Shown in pieces: positions 6,947 through 15,081 of a DNA stretch of 32,546 bases. The notes under the pieces were generated by a model. It was given only the letters and a program-made list of their open reading frames with translations, was not told the DNA's origin and made no database searches. Position 1 is the stretch's first letter; every line of letters begins with the position of its first letter. A program made the position numbers and the translations under genes. The DNA is from an uncultured Methanobrevibacter sp. (GTDB lineage Archaea; Methanobacteriota; Methanobacteria; Methanobacteriales; Methanobacteriaceae): positions 1 through 32,546 of the forward strand of contig CADBHR010000008.1 of assembly GCA_902794475.1 (NCBI GenBank). Reading direction: 5' to 3'.

Positions 6947-7699
6947 ATGAAAGACGTTGAAAATTACATTAGAGATATTTTGAAAACAAGAAAACTTCAT
7001 TTTACTTTAATCGATCCTGACGAACAGACACCTGAAGAGGCTTTGGATATTGCTACTCAGGCCATTGAAGGTGGCAGCGATGGAATCATGATTGGAGGAT
7101 CCACTGTCGACGGGGATGATGTGGATAACACCTGTAAAATTCTGTCTGAAAACATTGCAGTCCCAATAATTATTTTTCCAGGAAACACAAGCAGTGTAAG
7201 TAGTTATGCTGATGCAATCTTTTATATGAGTTTTGTCAACTCCAGAAATCCTTATTGGATTAACGTCGCTCAGGCATTGGCTGCACCTGCTGTGAAAGCT
7301 TCCGGATTGGAAATATTGCCAATGCATTATATGGTGATTTCTCCAGGAGGAACTGTCGGTTGGGTTGGAGACGCCAATCTGGTGCCTAGAAACAAGCCTA
7401 AAATACCTGCAGTCTATGCGATGTCTGCAGAACTTTACGGAATCAAGTTCTTCTATCTTGAAGCGGGTTCAGGTGCACAGGAACCGGTTCCTGCTGAAAT
7501 GGTTGCCTATTCCAAAAAGGCCGCTCCTAAAAATATTCTTGTTGTTGGAGGAGGAATCCGTGACGGCAAGGCAGCTTATATGGCAGCAAAGGCGGGCGGA
7601 GACATTATCGTTACCGGTACTGTTGTGGAAGAAGTTGATGATGTCAAATCCAAAATTCAAGAAATTACCGGAGCCATCCTAAAGGCTTCAAAAGAGTAG
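6947..7699 (+). CDS. Geranylgeranylglyceryl phosphate synthase
   Basis: A TIM-barrel prenyltransferase of 250 residues that joins geranylgeranyl diphosphate to sn-glycerol 1-phosphate, the first committed step of archaeal ether-lipid synthesis at the membrane/cytosol interface. Diagnostic segments are HFTLIDPDEQTPEEA (residues about 19-33), IMIGGSTVDGDD (about 46-57), VPIIIFPGNTSSVS, YLEAGSGAQEPVP (about 173-185) and the phosphate-binding VVGGGIRDGKAA (about 199-210). The length is normal for the family. A TATA-like TATTTTATA (near 6912) and the short AGGT (6936-6939) precede the start. It lies downstream of L40e after T-rich DNA that may terminate that gene. Confidence 0.93.
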   Translation: MKDVENYIRDILKTRKLHFTLIDPDEQTPEEALDIATQAIEGGSDGIMIGGSTVDGDDVDNTCKILSENIAVPIIIFPGNTSSVSSYADAIFYMSFVNSRNPYWINVAQALAAPAVKASGLEILPMHYMVISPGGTVGWVGDANLVPRNKPKIPAVYAMSAELYGIKFFYLEAGSGAQEPVPAEMVAYSKKAAPKNILVVGGGIRDGKAAYMAAKAGGDIIVTGTVVEEVDDVKSKIQEITGAILKASKE

Positions 7700-7728
7700 T
7701 CCATACTGCTCTTATTAAACTTTTTTTT
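7693..7728 (+). terminator. Hairpin plus T8 terminator overlapping stop codon
   Basis: AGAGTAGT (7693-7700) pairs with ACTGCTCT (7705-7712, one wobble) and T8 follows at 7721-7728. The TAG stop of the GGGP synthase gene (7697-7699) is inside the 5' arm. Confidence 0.65.
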
Positions 7729-7732
7729 CTTA

Positions 7733-7769
7733 GATTAGTTTTCAAATGCTCTCTCATTTGATTTAAATA
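7733..7769 (+). promoter_or_regulatory. Repair-regulon element plus TATA box, nurA-herA promoter (site 1)
   Basis: TTTTCAAATGCTCTCT occupies 7739-7754, preceded by GATTAG. The TATA-like TTTAAATA (7762-7769) begins 8 nt after the element's last base, predicting a start near 7792, 10 nt before the chosen nurA ATG. The same element lies at 10458-10473, 22938-22953 and, inverted, 22727-22742. In this copy CAAATG is also mirrored by CATTTG (7755-7760), which the other copies do not preserve. Confidence 0.75.
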
Positions 7770-7801
7770 ATTTAATGCTTATAATTATACTTAGTGATAT
7801 T

Positions 7802-8875
7802 ATGTTAAATTCATTGTATGAAAAGGCCATCGCCAAAAGAGGATTCAATTTTGATATCGAACCGACAGCAGATATTGAATCCCAGCTAGAACATAAATGG
7901 TTTGACAGGGCAATCGGTGAAAGCAAAGATGATTTTTCGATTGCCGCAGGTGACGGTAGCTTCAACAAAAAGAAGTTTCTCACCACAAATTTCTGTGCAG
8001 TTGGTGCCGAGTCCATTATTTACGATGGCGAAATTAAAAAAATTGACGATTCGGATATTTTTGATATTCCGCACGTATCCTTTCTGGATGAACTTTTAAG
8101 CAATTATATGGCTATATATGAGTTGAAATGTGCCTTGAGAACACTTAATGATTATAACGTTGACTATTATATGTTTGACGGATCCATTCTTGGGGATTTG
8201 CAGAATGCATTTCCAAGAGGTGCAAAGCTGCCTTTGAAACTTAAGGAACACTTGGATGATTCCCTGCTTGAGGAGTTTCGCTCAAGGCTTAAGGTCAGGC
8301 ATTATGGCCTCTTGTTTCCAGGCATCAGAGATGACTTTAAACTGATGGAAATGCCTAAAAGTGAAGATTCAAACATTCTGAATGAAACCAATCTTCATCT
8401 TGCATCCGTTGAAAAGATAATTCTTTTAAATGAGATTTTGCAGTTCAGAAAAAAAATCATTTCAATTTCTAAAACTTCATCTGACAATGACCTGTTTCAT
8501 TGGAACATTCCGGACATTGCATTTTTGGACAAGTTCACCAAGAAGCAGGGAATGACATTCATAAAGTATAGGCAGGTTCATGATAATGCTGCCTTTCCGT
8601 ATTTCAATGACTTTTTCAAAAGTCTGACTTTTACGGTATTTTATGTTCGTCTGCAGGACAACAAGAATGTTTTGAAAGTGGAATTGCCGTACAGGGCCAC
8701 AAAGGAAGAGGTTTTTGAAATCATCAGAAAGATTAACGTATTGTCGGTTCAGGGCTATCCTTACCTTTTGAACAAGGCTCACAATGATGTTGTGATAACC
8801 GACAGGAACATGAAGGAATTGATGAAAATAGCTAAGATTTACGAGACAACAAATAGGGAAGTGATGTCATGGTAG
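7802..8875 (+). CDS. nurA: NurA 5'-3' nuclease
   Basis: NurA is the nuclease that works with the hexameric HerA translocase to resect DNA double-strand breaks. The protein has 357 residues from ATG 7802, chosen over ATG 7775 because AGTGAT lies just upstream and 7775 touches the TATA-like box. The first catalytic motif AAGDGSFNKKKF carries the metal-binding Asp (about residue 47); FDGSILGDL (about residue 130) is the second conserved Asp region; the C-terminal DVVITDRNMKELMK matches the family end where an Asp/His region is expected. It overlaps herA by 7 nt, a translationally coupled pair as in most archaea. The repair-regulon element lies 48 nt before the start. Confidence 0.85.
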   Translation: MLNSLYEKAIAKRGFNFDIEPTADIESQLEHKWFDRAIGESKDDFSIAAGDGSFNKKKFLTTNFCAVGAESIIYDGEIKKIDDSDIFDIPHVSFLDELLSNYMAIYELKCALRTLNDYNVDYYMFDGSILGDLQNAFPRGAKLPLKLKEHLDDSLLEEFRSRLKVRHYGLLFPGIRDDFKLMEMPKSEDSNILNETNLHLASVEKIILLNEILQFRKKIISISKTSSDNDLFHWNIPDIAFLDKFTKKQGMTFIKYRQVHDNAAFPYFNDFFKSLTFTVFYVRLQDNKNVLKVELPYRATKEEVFEIIRKINVLSVQGYPYLLNKAHNDVVITDRNMKELMKIAKIYETTNREVMSW

Positions 8876-10371
8876 TAGGAATCTGCGTAGGGGAGACTAA
8901 TTTAAACGAAGTAACTTTTATTTCAAATAAAATGCCACAGGTTGGCCAATATGTAACAATAGAATATGATGGAAAAAAGGTATTGGGGATGGTGGAAAAT
9001 CTTGTCAGGGGAAACGATGCATTGAATGTTGATATCAATGACTTCAATGCAATCCAGAAAATCTCCAAAATTGGTGTTGAGGATAACTACATAAGGGGAA
9101 AGGTCAAAATACTTGGAGATGTCAATGATGATTTGAAGCTTCCAAGAACTCCTGTGCTTCCCGGAACAGAAATCCAGCTTGCTGATGCAGATATGTTGAA
9201 TGAAATATTCAAGGTAAAAAATCCAATCAAACTTGGATCATTAGTCAATCAAAGTGAAGTGGACGTGAATGTTGATGCTAATCCAATACTCTCAAGACAT
9301 TTGGCAATTCTTGCAATGACTGGAGCGGGCAAATCAAACACGGTATCAGTTCTGATTGACCAATTGCTGTCATATCATGTGCCTGTATTCGTATTTGATA
9401 TGCATGGGGAGTATAAGGGAGCAGAATTCCCAAACGGTAATGTCAATGTGATAAAGCCTAAAATCAATCCGAAATACATGTCATTTACTGAAATCAAAAA
9501 GCTTGTCAATATTCCAAGCAACGGATACATTCAGGAAAGGCACTTCAGAAGAGCATTCAAGGAAGCTAGAAAAAGAATTGAAGACGGCATTGCCCAGGAA
9601 AACAATTTCCTAAAATTGATATATGACATATTGGAAGCCGATTCTGAGGTTGAAGGGTCTGACAAGCAGATTGTGGATGTAATGAATAAAATTGATGATT
9701 CAATGGACAGATATTCCAATCTCTTCGACCAGTACACTGGAAATATATTGACCAGCATCAAGAAGGCTCATGTCAATGTCTTGGACTTAAGTCAGGTTGA
9801 CGAATCGGTTGCAAGTGTGCTTGTAAGCCACATCTTAAGGAATTCACTAAACCGCTCTAAAAAGGCAGCCCATAGTGGAAACAGAGATGAATTGCTTGAA
9901 AACTCTGTATTCTACATTCTTGAAGAGGCTCACATTTTAGCTCCGAACAAACGCGACAGCGATTCCAAACGCTGGATTCAGAGGGTTGCAAGAGAAGGCC
10001 GTAAGTTTGGTTTGGGCCTGTGTCTGGTAAGTCAGTCACCGAAAACAGTTGACCATGATGCATTATCACAGATGAACAACATGATAATCCTTAGGCTTGT
10101 GGAACCTGAAGACCAAAGGCATGTCCAGTCAGCAAGCGAAAGCCTGTCACAGGATCTGGTTAATCAGCTTCCTTCTTTAAATGTTGGGGAAGCTATTGTC
10201 TTGGGTTTGATGACAAAAGTGCCTACTCTTGTCAAGATTGACAAATTCCAGGGACGCAGTCATGGTGATGACATGGATATTGTCTCTTTCTTTAAGGATT
10301 CAGTGAAAAAGGAAGCTGAAGAAATTGAAAGGCAGGAAGATGAGTTGATGGATATGGGATATGATTACTAA
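8869..10371 (+). CDS. herA: HerA DNA-end translocase/helicase
   Basis: HerA is an FtsK/HerA-superfamily ATPase that forms a hexameric ring on DNA ends and drives NurA for end resection with Mre11-Rad50. The protein has 500 residues. The N-terminal HAS-barrel (about residues 1-100) is followed by Walker A MTGAGKSN (about 150-157), DMHGEYKGA, Walker B FYILEEAHILAP (about 345-356), and the RVAREGRKFGLGLCLVSQSP sensor/arginine-finger segment with the downstream QMNNMIILRL. The C-terminus is acidic. The start overlaps the end of nurA, so both products come from the mRNA made at the promoter at 7733-7769. A terminator hairpin formed over the stop codon closes the operon, so mre11-rad50 has its own promoter. 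Confidence 0.92.
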   Translation: MVVGICVGETNLNEVTFISNKMPQVGQYVTIEYDGKKVLGMVENLVRGNDALNVDINDFNAIQKISKIGVEDNYIRGKVKILGDVNDDLKLPRTPVLPGTEIQLADADMLNEIFKVKNPIKLGSLVNQSEVDVNVDANPILSRHLAILAMTGAGKSNTVSVLIDQLLSYHVPVFVFDMHGEYKGAEFPNGNVNVIKPKINPKYMSFTEIKKLVNIPSNGYIQERHFRRAFKEARKRIEDGIAQENNFLKLIYDILEADSEVEGSDKQIVDVMNKIDDSMDRYSNLFDQYTGNILTSIKKAHVNVLDLSQVDESVASVLVSHILRNSLNRSKKAAHSGNRDELLENSVFYILEEAHILAPNKRDSDSKRWIQRVAREGRKFGLGLCLVSQSPKTVDHDALSQMNNMIILRLVEPEDQRHVQSASESLSQDLVNQLPSLNVGEAIVLGLMTKVPTLVKIDKFQGRSHGDDMDIVSFFKDSVKKEAEEIERQEDELMDMGYDY

Positions 10372-10397
10372 TCATATCTTATTTTCACTATTTTTTT
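10358..10397 (+). terminator. Perfect 9-bp hairpin plus T-tract terminator overlapping herA stop
   Basis: GATATGATT (10358-10366) and AATCATATC (10370-10378) pair perfectly with a 3-nt loop; T7 occurs at 10391-10397 and further T runs follow to about 10432. The herA TAA (10369-10371) is in the hairpin. Confidence 0.7.
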
Positions 10398-10451
10398 AAA
10401 GTAATCTATTTTTTTATCCAAAAATTTTTTTCACACTCTCAAATCAATATT

Positions 10452-10490
10452 GATTAGTTTTCAAATGCTCTCTTGGCAAACTATTAAATA
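10452..10490 (+). promoter_or_regulatory. Repair-regulon element plus TATA box, mre11-rad50 promoter (site 2)
   Basis: TTTTCAAATGCTCTCT at 10458-10473, preceded by GATTAG exactly as in site 1. The TATA-like ATTAAATA (10483-10490) starts 9 nt past the element's end plus one, inside a small palindrome ACTATT-AAAT-AATAGT (10480-10495). The predicted start near 10513 gives a leader of about 60 nt to the mre11 ATG. Confidence 0.75.
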
Positions 10491-10544
10491 ATAGTTGATA
10501 ATATACTATTACACATTAAATGCTTAAAATAGTGTTTAAATTGG

Positions 10545-10552
10545 TTATATAC
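10545..10552 (+). promoter_or_regulatory. Second, proximal TATA box before mre11
   Basis: TTATATAC lies about 26 nt before the mre11 region start, which would give a nearly leaderless transcript beginning around 10575. Together with the distal TATA at 10483 it suggests two promoters, one linked to the repair element and one not. Confidence 0.4.
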
Positions 10553-10575
10553 ATAAAATAAAAGAAGGTAATATA

Positions 10576-11817
10576 ATGAAATTTGCACATTTGGCAGACA
10601 CTCATTTGGGTTACCGTCAATACGGATTGTTTGAACGGGAAAAGGACTTTTATGAAGTGTTTGATAAGGTTATTGATAAAATAATTGAAGAAAAAGTAGA
10701 TTTTGTAATACATAGTGGCGACCTATTTGAGACCGCAAGACCTTCACCTATGGCTCTTCTAACCTTCCAGAAAGGTTTGCTGAAGCTGAAAGGTGCAGGA
10801 ATCCCTATGTATGCAATAGCTGGAAATCATGACGTGGTAATGAGAAAAGGTTCCATTCCTCCACATGTTATTTTTAAGAAAATGGGCCTAAAGGTCATCA
10901 GTACCATCAACCCCACCTATATGCATGGGGACATATTCATAGCAGGTCTTCCTTATTATCCTGCCTCACACGGAAAGGCCTTAAAAAGCAAATTGGCCGA
11001 GCTGTCCGAAAAGGCGGCTCATCATGAAAAATCCATTTTGGTCCTTCACCAGGGTATTGACAAATATTTCAGTATGAACTATGAATTGGAGATTGGTGAA
11101 ATTCCGGATAACTTTGATTACTATGCCTTAGGACATATTCACAAATATGTCAATGATGCATATGGTAAAGGAAGACTTGTCTATCCGGGTTCCGGTGAAA
11201 TTTGGAAAACATCCGAATTGCCTGACTACAAAAAGAATGGTAAAGGATTCGTTGTTGTTGATTTTGACGGTTCAAAGCCTATTGTAAAAAGAGTAACTGT
11301 TGATGTTCCTCGTGAATTCATTGATAAAAAGATTAACTATAACGATTTGGAAAGCGGCATTGCAGGCATCAAGGAAATTATTAAAGACTTTGATAAAAAG
11401 CCTATTCTGAAAATCACAATCAATGGTGTTGAATCAGATACAAGTCGGGTGTATGAAATTATTAAGGACGAACTCGGAGATCTTGCTTTGATGATAAGGC
11501 CTACCTTTATAATGGCAGGTGAGGAAATCGAGATTAATGAAATTGAATCCAAAAGATTAGGTCCTGAACAACTCTTGGAAAGCCAGCTTGAAGGATATGG
11601 CAATGGTGATGTCACAACTCTTGCAATTGATTTGTATCATTTGCTTTCAAAAGAGAAACTCGATGAATCCCAGGAGTTAATTAATCAGTACTTTAATGAC
11701 CATTTCTCTTATGAGATTGAAGATGATGGGTTGGAAACTGATGAATTTATAATGGAACAACCTCCAAAAGAAAAAGAGGATATACAGATAACATTTGACA
11801 AGAGGGGTTCAGAATGA
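10576..11817 (+). CDS. mre11: Mre11 double-strand-break nuclease
   Basis: Mre11 is the Mn-dependent exo/endonuclease subunit of the Mre11-Rad50 complex, which tethers and trims broken DNA ends. The protein has 413 residues. All phosphoesterase motifs are present: D8-x-H10 (ADTHLG), D49 (HSGDLFE), G83-N84-H85-D86, H158 (LHQG) and H187-x-H189 (GHIHK). The capping domain follows to about residue 330, and the C-terminus (about 345-400) should bind the Rad50 coiled-coil base. The ribosome site GAAGGTAAT precedes the ATG. It overlaps rad50 by four bases (ATGA), so the two are translated together. Its promoter carries the repair-regulon element (site 2). Confidence 0.94.
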   Translation: MKFAHLADTHLGYRQYGLFEREKDFYEVFDKVIDKIIEEKVDFVIHSGDLFETARPSPMALLTFQKGLLKLKGAGIPMYAIAGNHDVVMRKGSIPPHVIFKKMGLKVISTINPTYMHGDIFIAGLPYYPASHGKALKSKLAELSEKAAHHEKSILVLHQGIDKYFSMNYELEIGEIPDNFDYYALGHIHKYVNDAYGKGRLVYPGSGEIWKTSELPDYKKNGKGFVVVDFDGSKPIVKRVTVDVPREFIDKKINYNDLESGIAGIKEIIKDFDKKPILKITINGVESDTSRVYEIIKDELGDLALMIRPTFIMAGEEIEINEIESKRLGPEQLLESQLEGYGNGDVTTLAIDLYHLLSKEKLDESQELINQYFNDHFSYEIEDDGLETDEFIMEQPPKEKEDIQITFDKRGSE

Positions 11818-14561
11818 TTTTCACAAGATTGATATTAAATAACTTCAAATCACATGAACATAGTGTAATCTCATTTGATAAAGGAATAAGCGTTATTGTT
11901 GGAGAGAATGGTGCTGGAAAATCAACAATATTGGAAGCAATCAGCTTTGCATTATTCAAACAGCACACAGCTAAGAAAATTGATGATCTGGTTAGAAATA
12001 ATGCGAATACAATGTCAATAGAGTTGGAATTCACTTCCAATAATAGGGATTACAAAATTGTTCGCGAAAAGAAATCCAATTTAAAATCATCCCTGTTTAA
12101 GAGAACCTCCTCCGGTGGAGGATATATGCATGTCTGCACAGGCGATAAGGAAGTTGCCAGTGAAATTCGCCAAATTCTTGACATTGATTCAGATTTATTC
12201 CTAAATGCGATTTACATCAGGCAGGGAGAAATTGCAGAATTGGTTGACAAGACCCCTGCTGAGAAAAAACAACTGATTGGTAAGTTATTGGGAATTGATT
12301 CTTTGGAAAAGGCATGGAAGAACCTGCTGCCTTTCATCACTGACTATGAATCTCAGCTTGCTGAACTTAGCGGTAAGTTATATAATTCCGATGAGCTGAT
12401 GGAGAATTATAAGAAGAAAAAAGATGAGCTCGAAAGCCTTAAGAATAGGGGTCATGAACTGGAAGAGCAAATTAATGAAGTTGATGACTTGCTTAAGGAG
12501 ATTTCTGAAAGCAAACGTACTATGGAAAGAGAAAAAGAAATCTATGAAACACAAGTAAACAATTTAGAAATGGAAGAAAAAACATTTGCTAAATTGGAAG
12601 AAGATAAACGCAGAGTTCAGGAAGAATTAGATAAAATCAGGGAAGCAGAGGAAGAAATTGCAAGGCTGGAGAAATTTGTTTCCAAATTGGAAGTTTATCT
12701 TGACTTTGAAAAGTCCGTTACAAGTATTCAAAGACTGAAAATAGATGAAGAAGAAATTCAAGAAAAATTGGATTCAATTGCTGAGCAAAAGAATATTGTA
12801 TCCACTAAAAAAGATGGATATAATAAGTATCTTTCATCTGATGAAGAAATCAACAAGTTGTCTGATCAAAAAAATAACCTTGAAAAAGAGTTGGCAGCAA
12901 TGGCTAAGCTTGAAAAGGATAAAAAGGAATTGTTGAAAAACATTGAGGATGAAAGAAATGACATTGACAAATTTTTCTCAAAATCTAAGGATAACTTATA
13001 TGATTATGGTTTGGACCAAGACAAGTTAGCTAAAATTGATGATTTTAACCATCTTGAACAGTCCACCAACGATTTCATCAATGAAACTTCAGTCAAAATT
13101 GATGATTTGGCAAAGGAAATCATTACTAAAAATGAGGATATTGTCGTATACAATCAGAATATAAAAGCTTGTGAAAAACCTTTAAACGATTTGGAAGGTA
13201 TTGATAATAAATGTCCGGTTTGTAAATCTGACATTGATTCTGATAAGAAAAAAGAATTGACAAATCAGTATACTGGAGAAATTAATGAAAATAAAAAATT
13301 AATAGTCCAAAATGAGGAAGCAGTTCGTTTGCTGACTAAAAATAAAATCAGTTTTGAAGAAAAATTTCAAAAGCTCAGTAATTTGTCTAAAAGCATTATT
13401 GAGTATAAGCAGAAATTTGAGCATTTGCAGAATGAGCTTATCAGATTAAATAAGATGGATGAGGACCTTGAAGGTAAGGAATATGTCAGCAATAAACTTG
13501 GTGAGCTAATTTTACACATTGCAAATAAAAAAGAAGAACGTGAATCATTCAAACAGGACCATGATTCTTATATTCAATCTAAAGGTGCTTTAGAGGTTTT
13601 GGGCAGTGAAACTGAAATCCAATATAAATTGAAACAAGTTCAAAATGAAATCGATAATCATGTGACTAACATCAAATTGGCCATAAATCAAGACCCTCAT
13701 TTGAGTGGTGACATTAGCACTAGTGAACTTAAGAATCGTATTGATGATTTAAAACAGAAAAACGAACAATTCAATCAATTAAAAGGTTTTGTTCAAAATA
13801 AAAATTCATACATGACTCAATTGGATTCAATTAAAGAGGATATTGGTGTTTCAATTAATCAAAAGGACATTATCGAAAATAAGATTAAGGCATCATTGTA
13901 TGATGAGGAAAGGTATGAACAAATTTTGTATAATTTTGAACGCTATGAAAGAAGGAAAAACACTTTCAATGAAGAGCTTTTCGAGATTAAAGGAAGGGCA
14001 AAAGAGTCAATTGTAAGTCTTCAGGATTTGACTGACAAAATAAAGATGGCAACTCAATTCAAACATGAATATGACAATATTGATGAGTATATTGGTATTC
14101 TAAAACATATTCGTGAGTTATACAGTCGTGGAGGTATTCAAAAAGATTTGAGAAATATTTCACGCCCTGCCATACAGAAACATACAAAGGAATACTTTAA
14201 GGAGTTTAATTTCAACTATTCTGATTTGACAATTGATGATGATTATGAAGTGACTGTTTATGGCCCTGAAGGTGAATCATCAATGAGCATGGTGAGCGGT
14301 GGTGAAAAAATTGCCATTGCACTTGCTTTAAGGTTGGGTATTACTCAAGCGATGGCCAATGGTGAATTGGACACTATCCTATTGGATGAGCCTACTATTC
14401 ATTTGGATGCTTCAAGAAGACATGAATTAATCAACTTATTAAAAGAGATGTCTTCATTGCCTCAGATGATTATTGTAACCCATGAAGCTCAACTTGAAAA
14501 TGCGGCTGATAATCTGATAAAAGTCGAAAAAGAGAATGGTATTTCAAAAGTAATAATGTAG
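11814..14561 (+). CDS. rad50: Rad50 ABC-type ATPase with zinc hook
   Basis: Rad50 is the SMC-like ATPase that clamps DNA and controls Mre11. The protein has 915 residues. Walker A GENGAGKST is at residues 30-38. Two long heptad-rich coiled-coil arms (about 170-440 and 500-760) flank the zinc hook C467-PV-C470. The ABC signature MVSGGEKIA (about 826) and Walker B ILLDEPTIHLD (about 855) lie near the C-terminus, followed by the H-loop region IIVTHEAQ. The order and length are normal for the archaeal family, with no break. The start overlaps the mre11 stop. The stop codon is embedded in a strong terminator hairpin shared with the convergent TIR-like gene. Confidence 0.94.
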   Translation: MIFTRLILNNFKSHEHSVISFDKGISVIVGENGAGKSTILEAISFALFKQHTAKKIDDLVRNNANTMSIELEFTSNNRDYKIVREKKSNLKSSLFKRTSSGGGYMHVCTGDKEVASEIRQILDIDSDLFLNAIYIRQGEIAELVDKTPAEKKQLIGKLLGIDSLEKAWKNLLPFITDYESQLAELSGKLYNSDELMENYKKKKDELESLKNRGHELEEQINEVDDLLKEISESKRTMEREKEIYETQVNNLEMEEKTFAKLEEDKRRVQEELDKIREAEEEIARLEKFVSKLEVYLDFEKSVTSIQRLKIDEEEIQEKLDSIAEQKNIVSTKKDGYNKYLSSDEEINKLSDQKNNLEKELAAMAKLEKDKKELLKNIEDERNDIDKFFSKSKDNLYDYGLDQDKLAKIDDFNHLEQSTNDFINETSVKIDDLAKEIITKNEDIVVYNQNIKACEKPLNDLEGIDNKCPVCKSDIDSDKKKELTNQYTGEINENKKLIVQNEEAVRLLTKNKISFEEKFQKLSNLSKSIIEYKQKFEHLQNELIRLNKMDEDLEGKEYVSNKLGELILHIANKKEERESFKQDHDSYIQSKGALEVLGSETEIQYKLKQVQNEIDNHVTNIKLAINQDPHLSGDISTSELKNRIDDLKQKNEQFNQLKGFVQNKNSYMTQLDSIKEDIGVSINQKDIIENKIKASLYDEERYEQILYNFERYERRKNTFNEELFEIKGRAKESIVSLQDLTDKIKMATQFKHEYDNIDEYIGILKHIRELYSRGGIQKDLRNISRPAIQKHTKEYFKEFNFNYSDLTIDDDYEVTVYGPEGESSMSMVSGGEKIAIALALRLGITQAMANGELDTILLDEPTIHLDASRRHELINLLKEMSSLPQMIIVTHEAQLENAADNLIKVEKENGISKVIM

Positions 14562-14587
14562 ACACATTATTACATTTTATTTTTTTT
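14550..14587. terminator. Perfect 10-bp terminator between convergent genes
   Basis: GTAATAATGT (14550-14559) and ACATTATTAC (14564-14573) pair perfectly around AGAC, followed by a T-rich tract to 14587. On the minus strand the same stem is followed by TTTT, so it may stop both rad50 and the gene at 14586-14981. Confidence 0.7.
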
Positions 14588-14981
14588 ACATGGTTTGTGG
14601 TGCGTCTTTGATTGAATCCAGGATGCAATTTGCATTCCATCCAACAATGGTTGCAGCATGTTCTTCCAATACTTCTGGAACTTCTTCTAATCCATATGGT
14701 CTTACAAGAACGATTGGTATGTTATATTTTTCACTGGCATCTAATAAATCATGGAACAGTTCTTTATTGTCATTGTAAAGGCCGGCTAACATGATGATCC
14801 TATCTACTTTTTTGTAAAATTTTTCGCTAGCTGTTGCATATGCGCCTGATACAGATTCTTTCCATCTAAAATCAACTTTTGAGTATAATTTTTCTGTAAA
14901 TTGGCCGTATTCGTTGTTTTTATCAAAACCGTTAGTGATTATTAAATTGTAAATTTTGTCATCCCGTTCATCTTCAAACAT
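14586..14981 (-). CDS. TIR-like (MTH538/DUF1863 family) protein
   Basis: A protein of 131 residues from the ATG at 14981, which has AAGGTG six bases upstream; a GTG at 14990 is inside that ribosome site. The fold pattern is a flavodoxin/TIR-like alternation of strands and helices: IYNLIITNGFD (first strand), VDRIIMLAGLYNDNKE, helix LFHDLLDASEKYN, strand IPIVLVRPYG, and the closing VGWNANCILDSI. The segments IPIVLVRPYG...VGWN are what I associate with the MTH538 TIR-like family, which also includes Thoeris ThsB proteins. In Methanothermobacter, as I recall, MTH538 also lies beside rad50/mre11, supporting orthology. Whether it has NAD hydrolase activity cannot be judged; I do not see an unambiguous catalytic Glu. 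It is convergent with rad50. Confidence 0.6.
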   Translation of the reverse strand: MFEDERDDKIYNLIITNGFDKNNEYGQFTEKLYSKVDFRWKESVSGAYATASEKFYKKVDRIIMLAGLYNDNKELFHDLLDASEKYNIPIVLVRPYGLEEVPEVLEEHAATIVGWNANCILDSIKDAPQTM

Positions 14982-15081
14982 GTCATTCACCTTGCTTTAA
15001 TTATAACTCTTATGGTATAAAAATATTTATTAATTCTAAAAATTAAGAATATATTATTAGAATTATAAGGAATTATTTTTT

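Noticed and set aside
7739-7760. CAAATG-CTCTCT-CATTTG palindrome as the true operator of the repair element
   Set aside because: Only site 1 has the second arm; the other three copies keep the linear 16-mer but not the symmetry.
15028-15064. AATTCT...AGAATT inverted repeat in the Mur ligase/TIR-like divergent promoter
   Set aside because: The arms are short, AT-rich and 21 nt apart; such pairs are expected by chance in this DNA.
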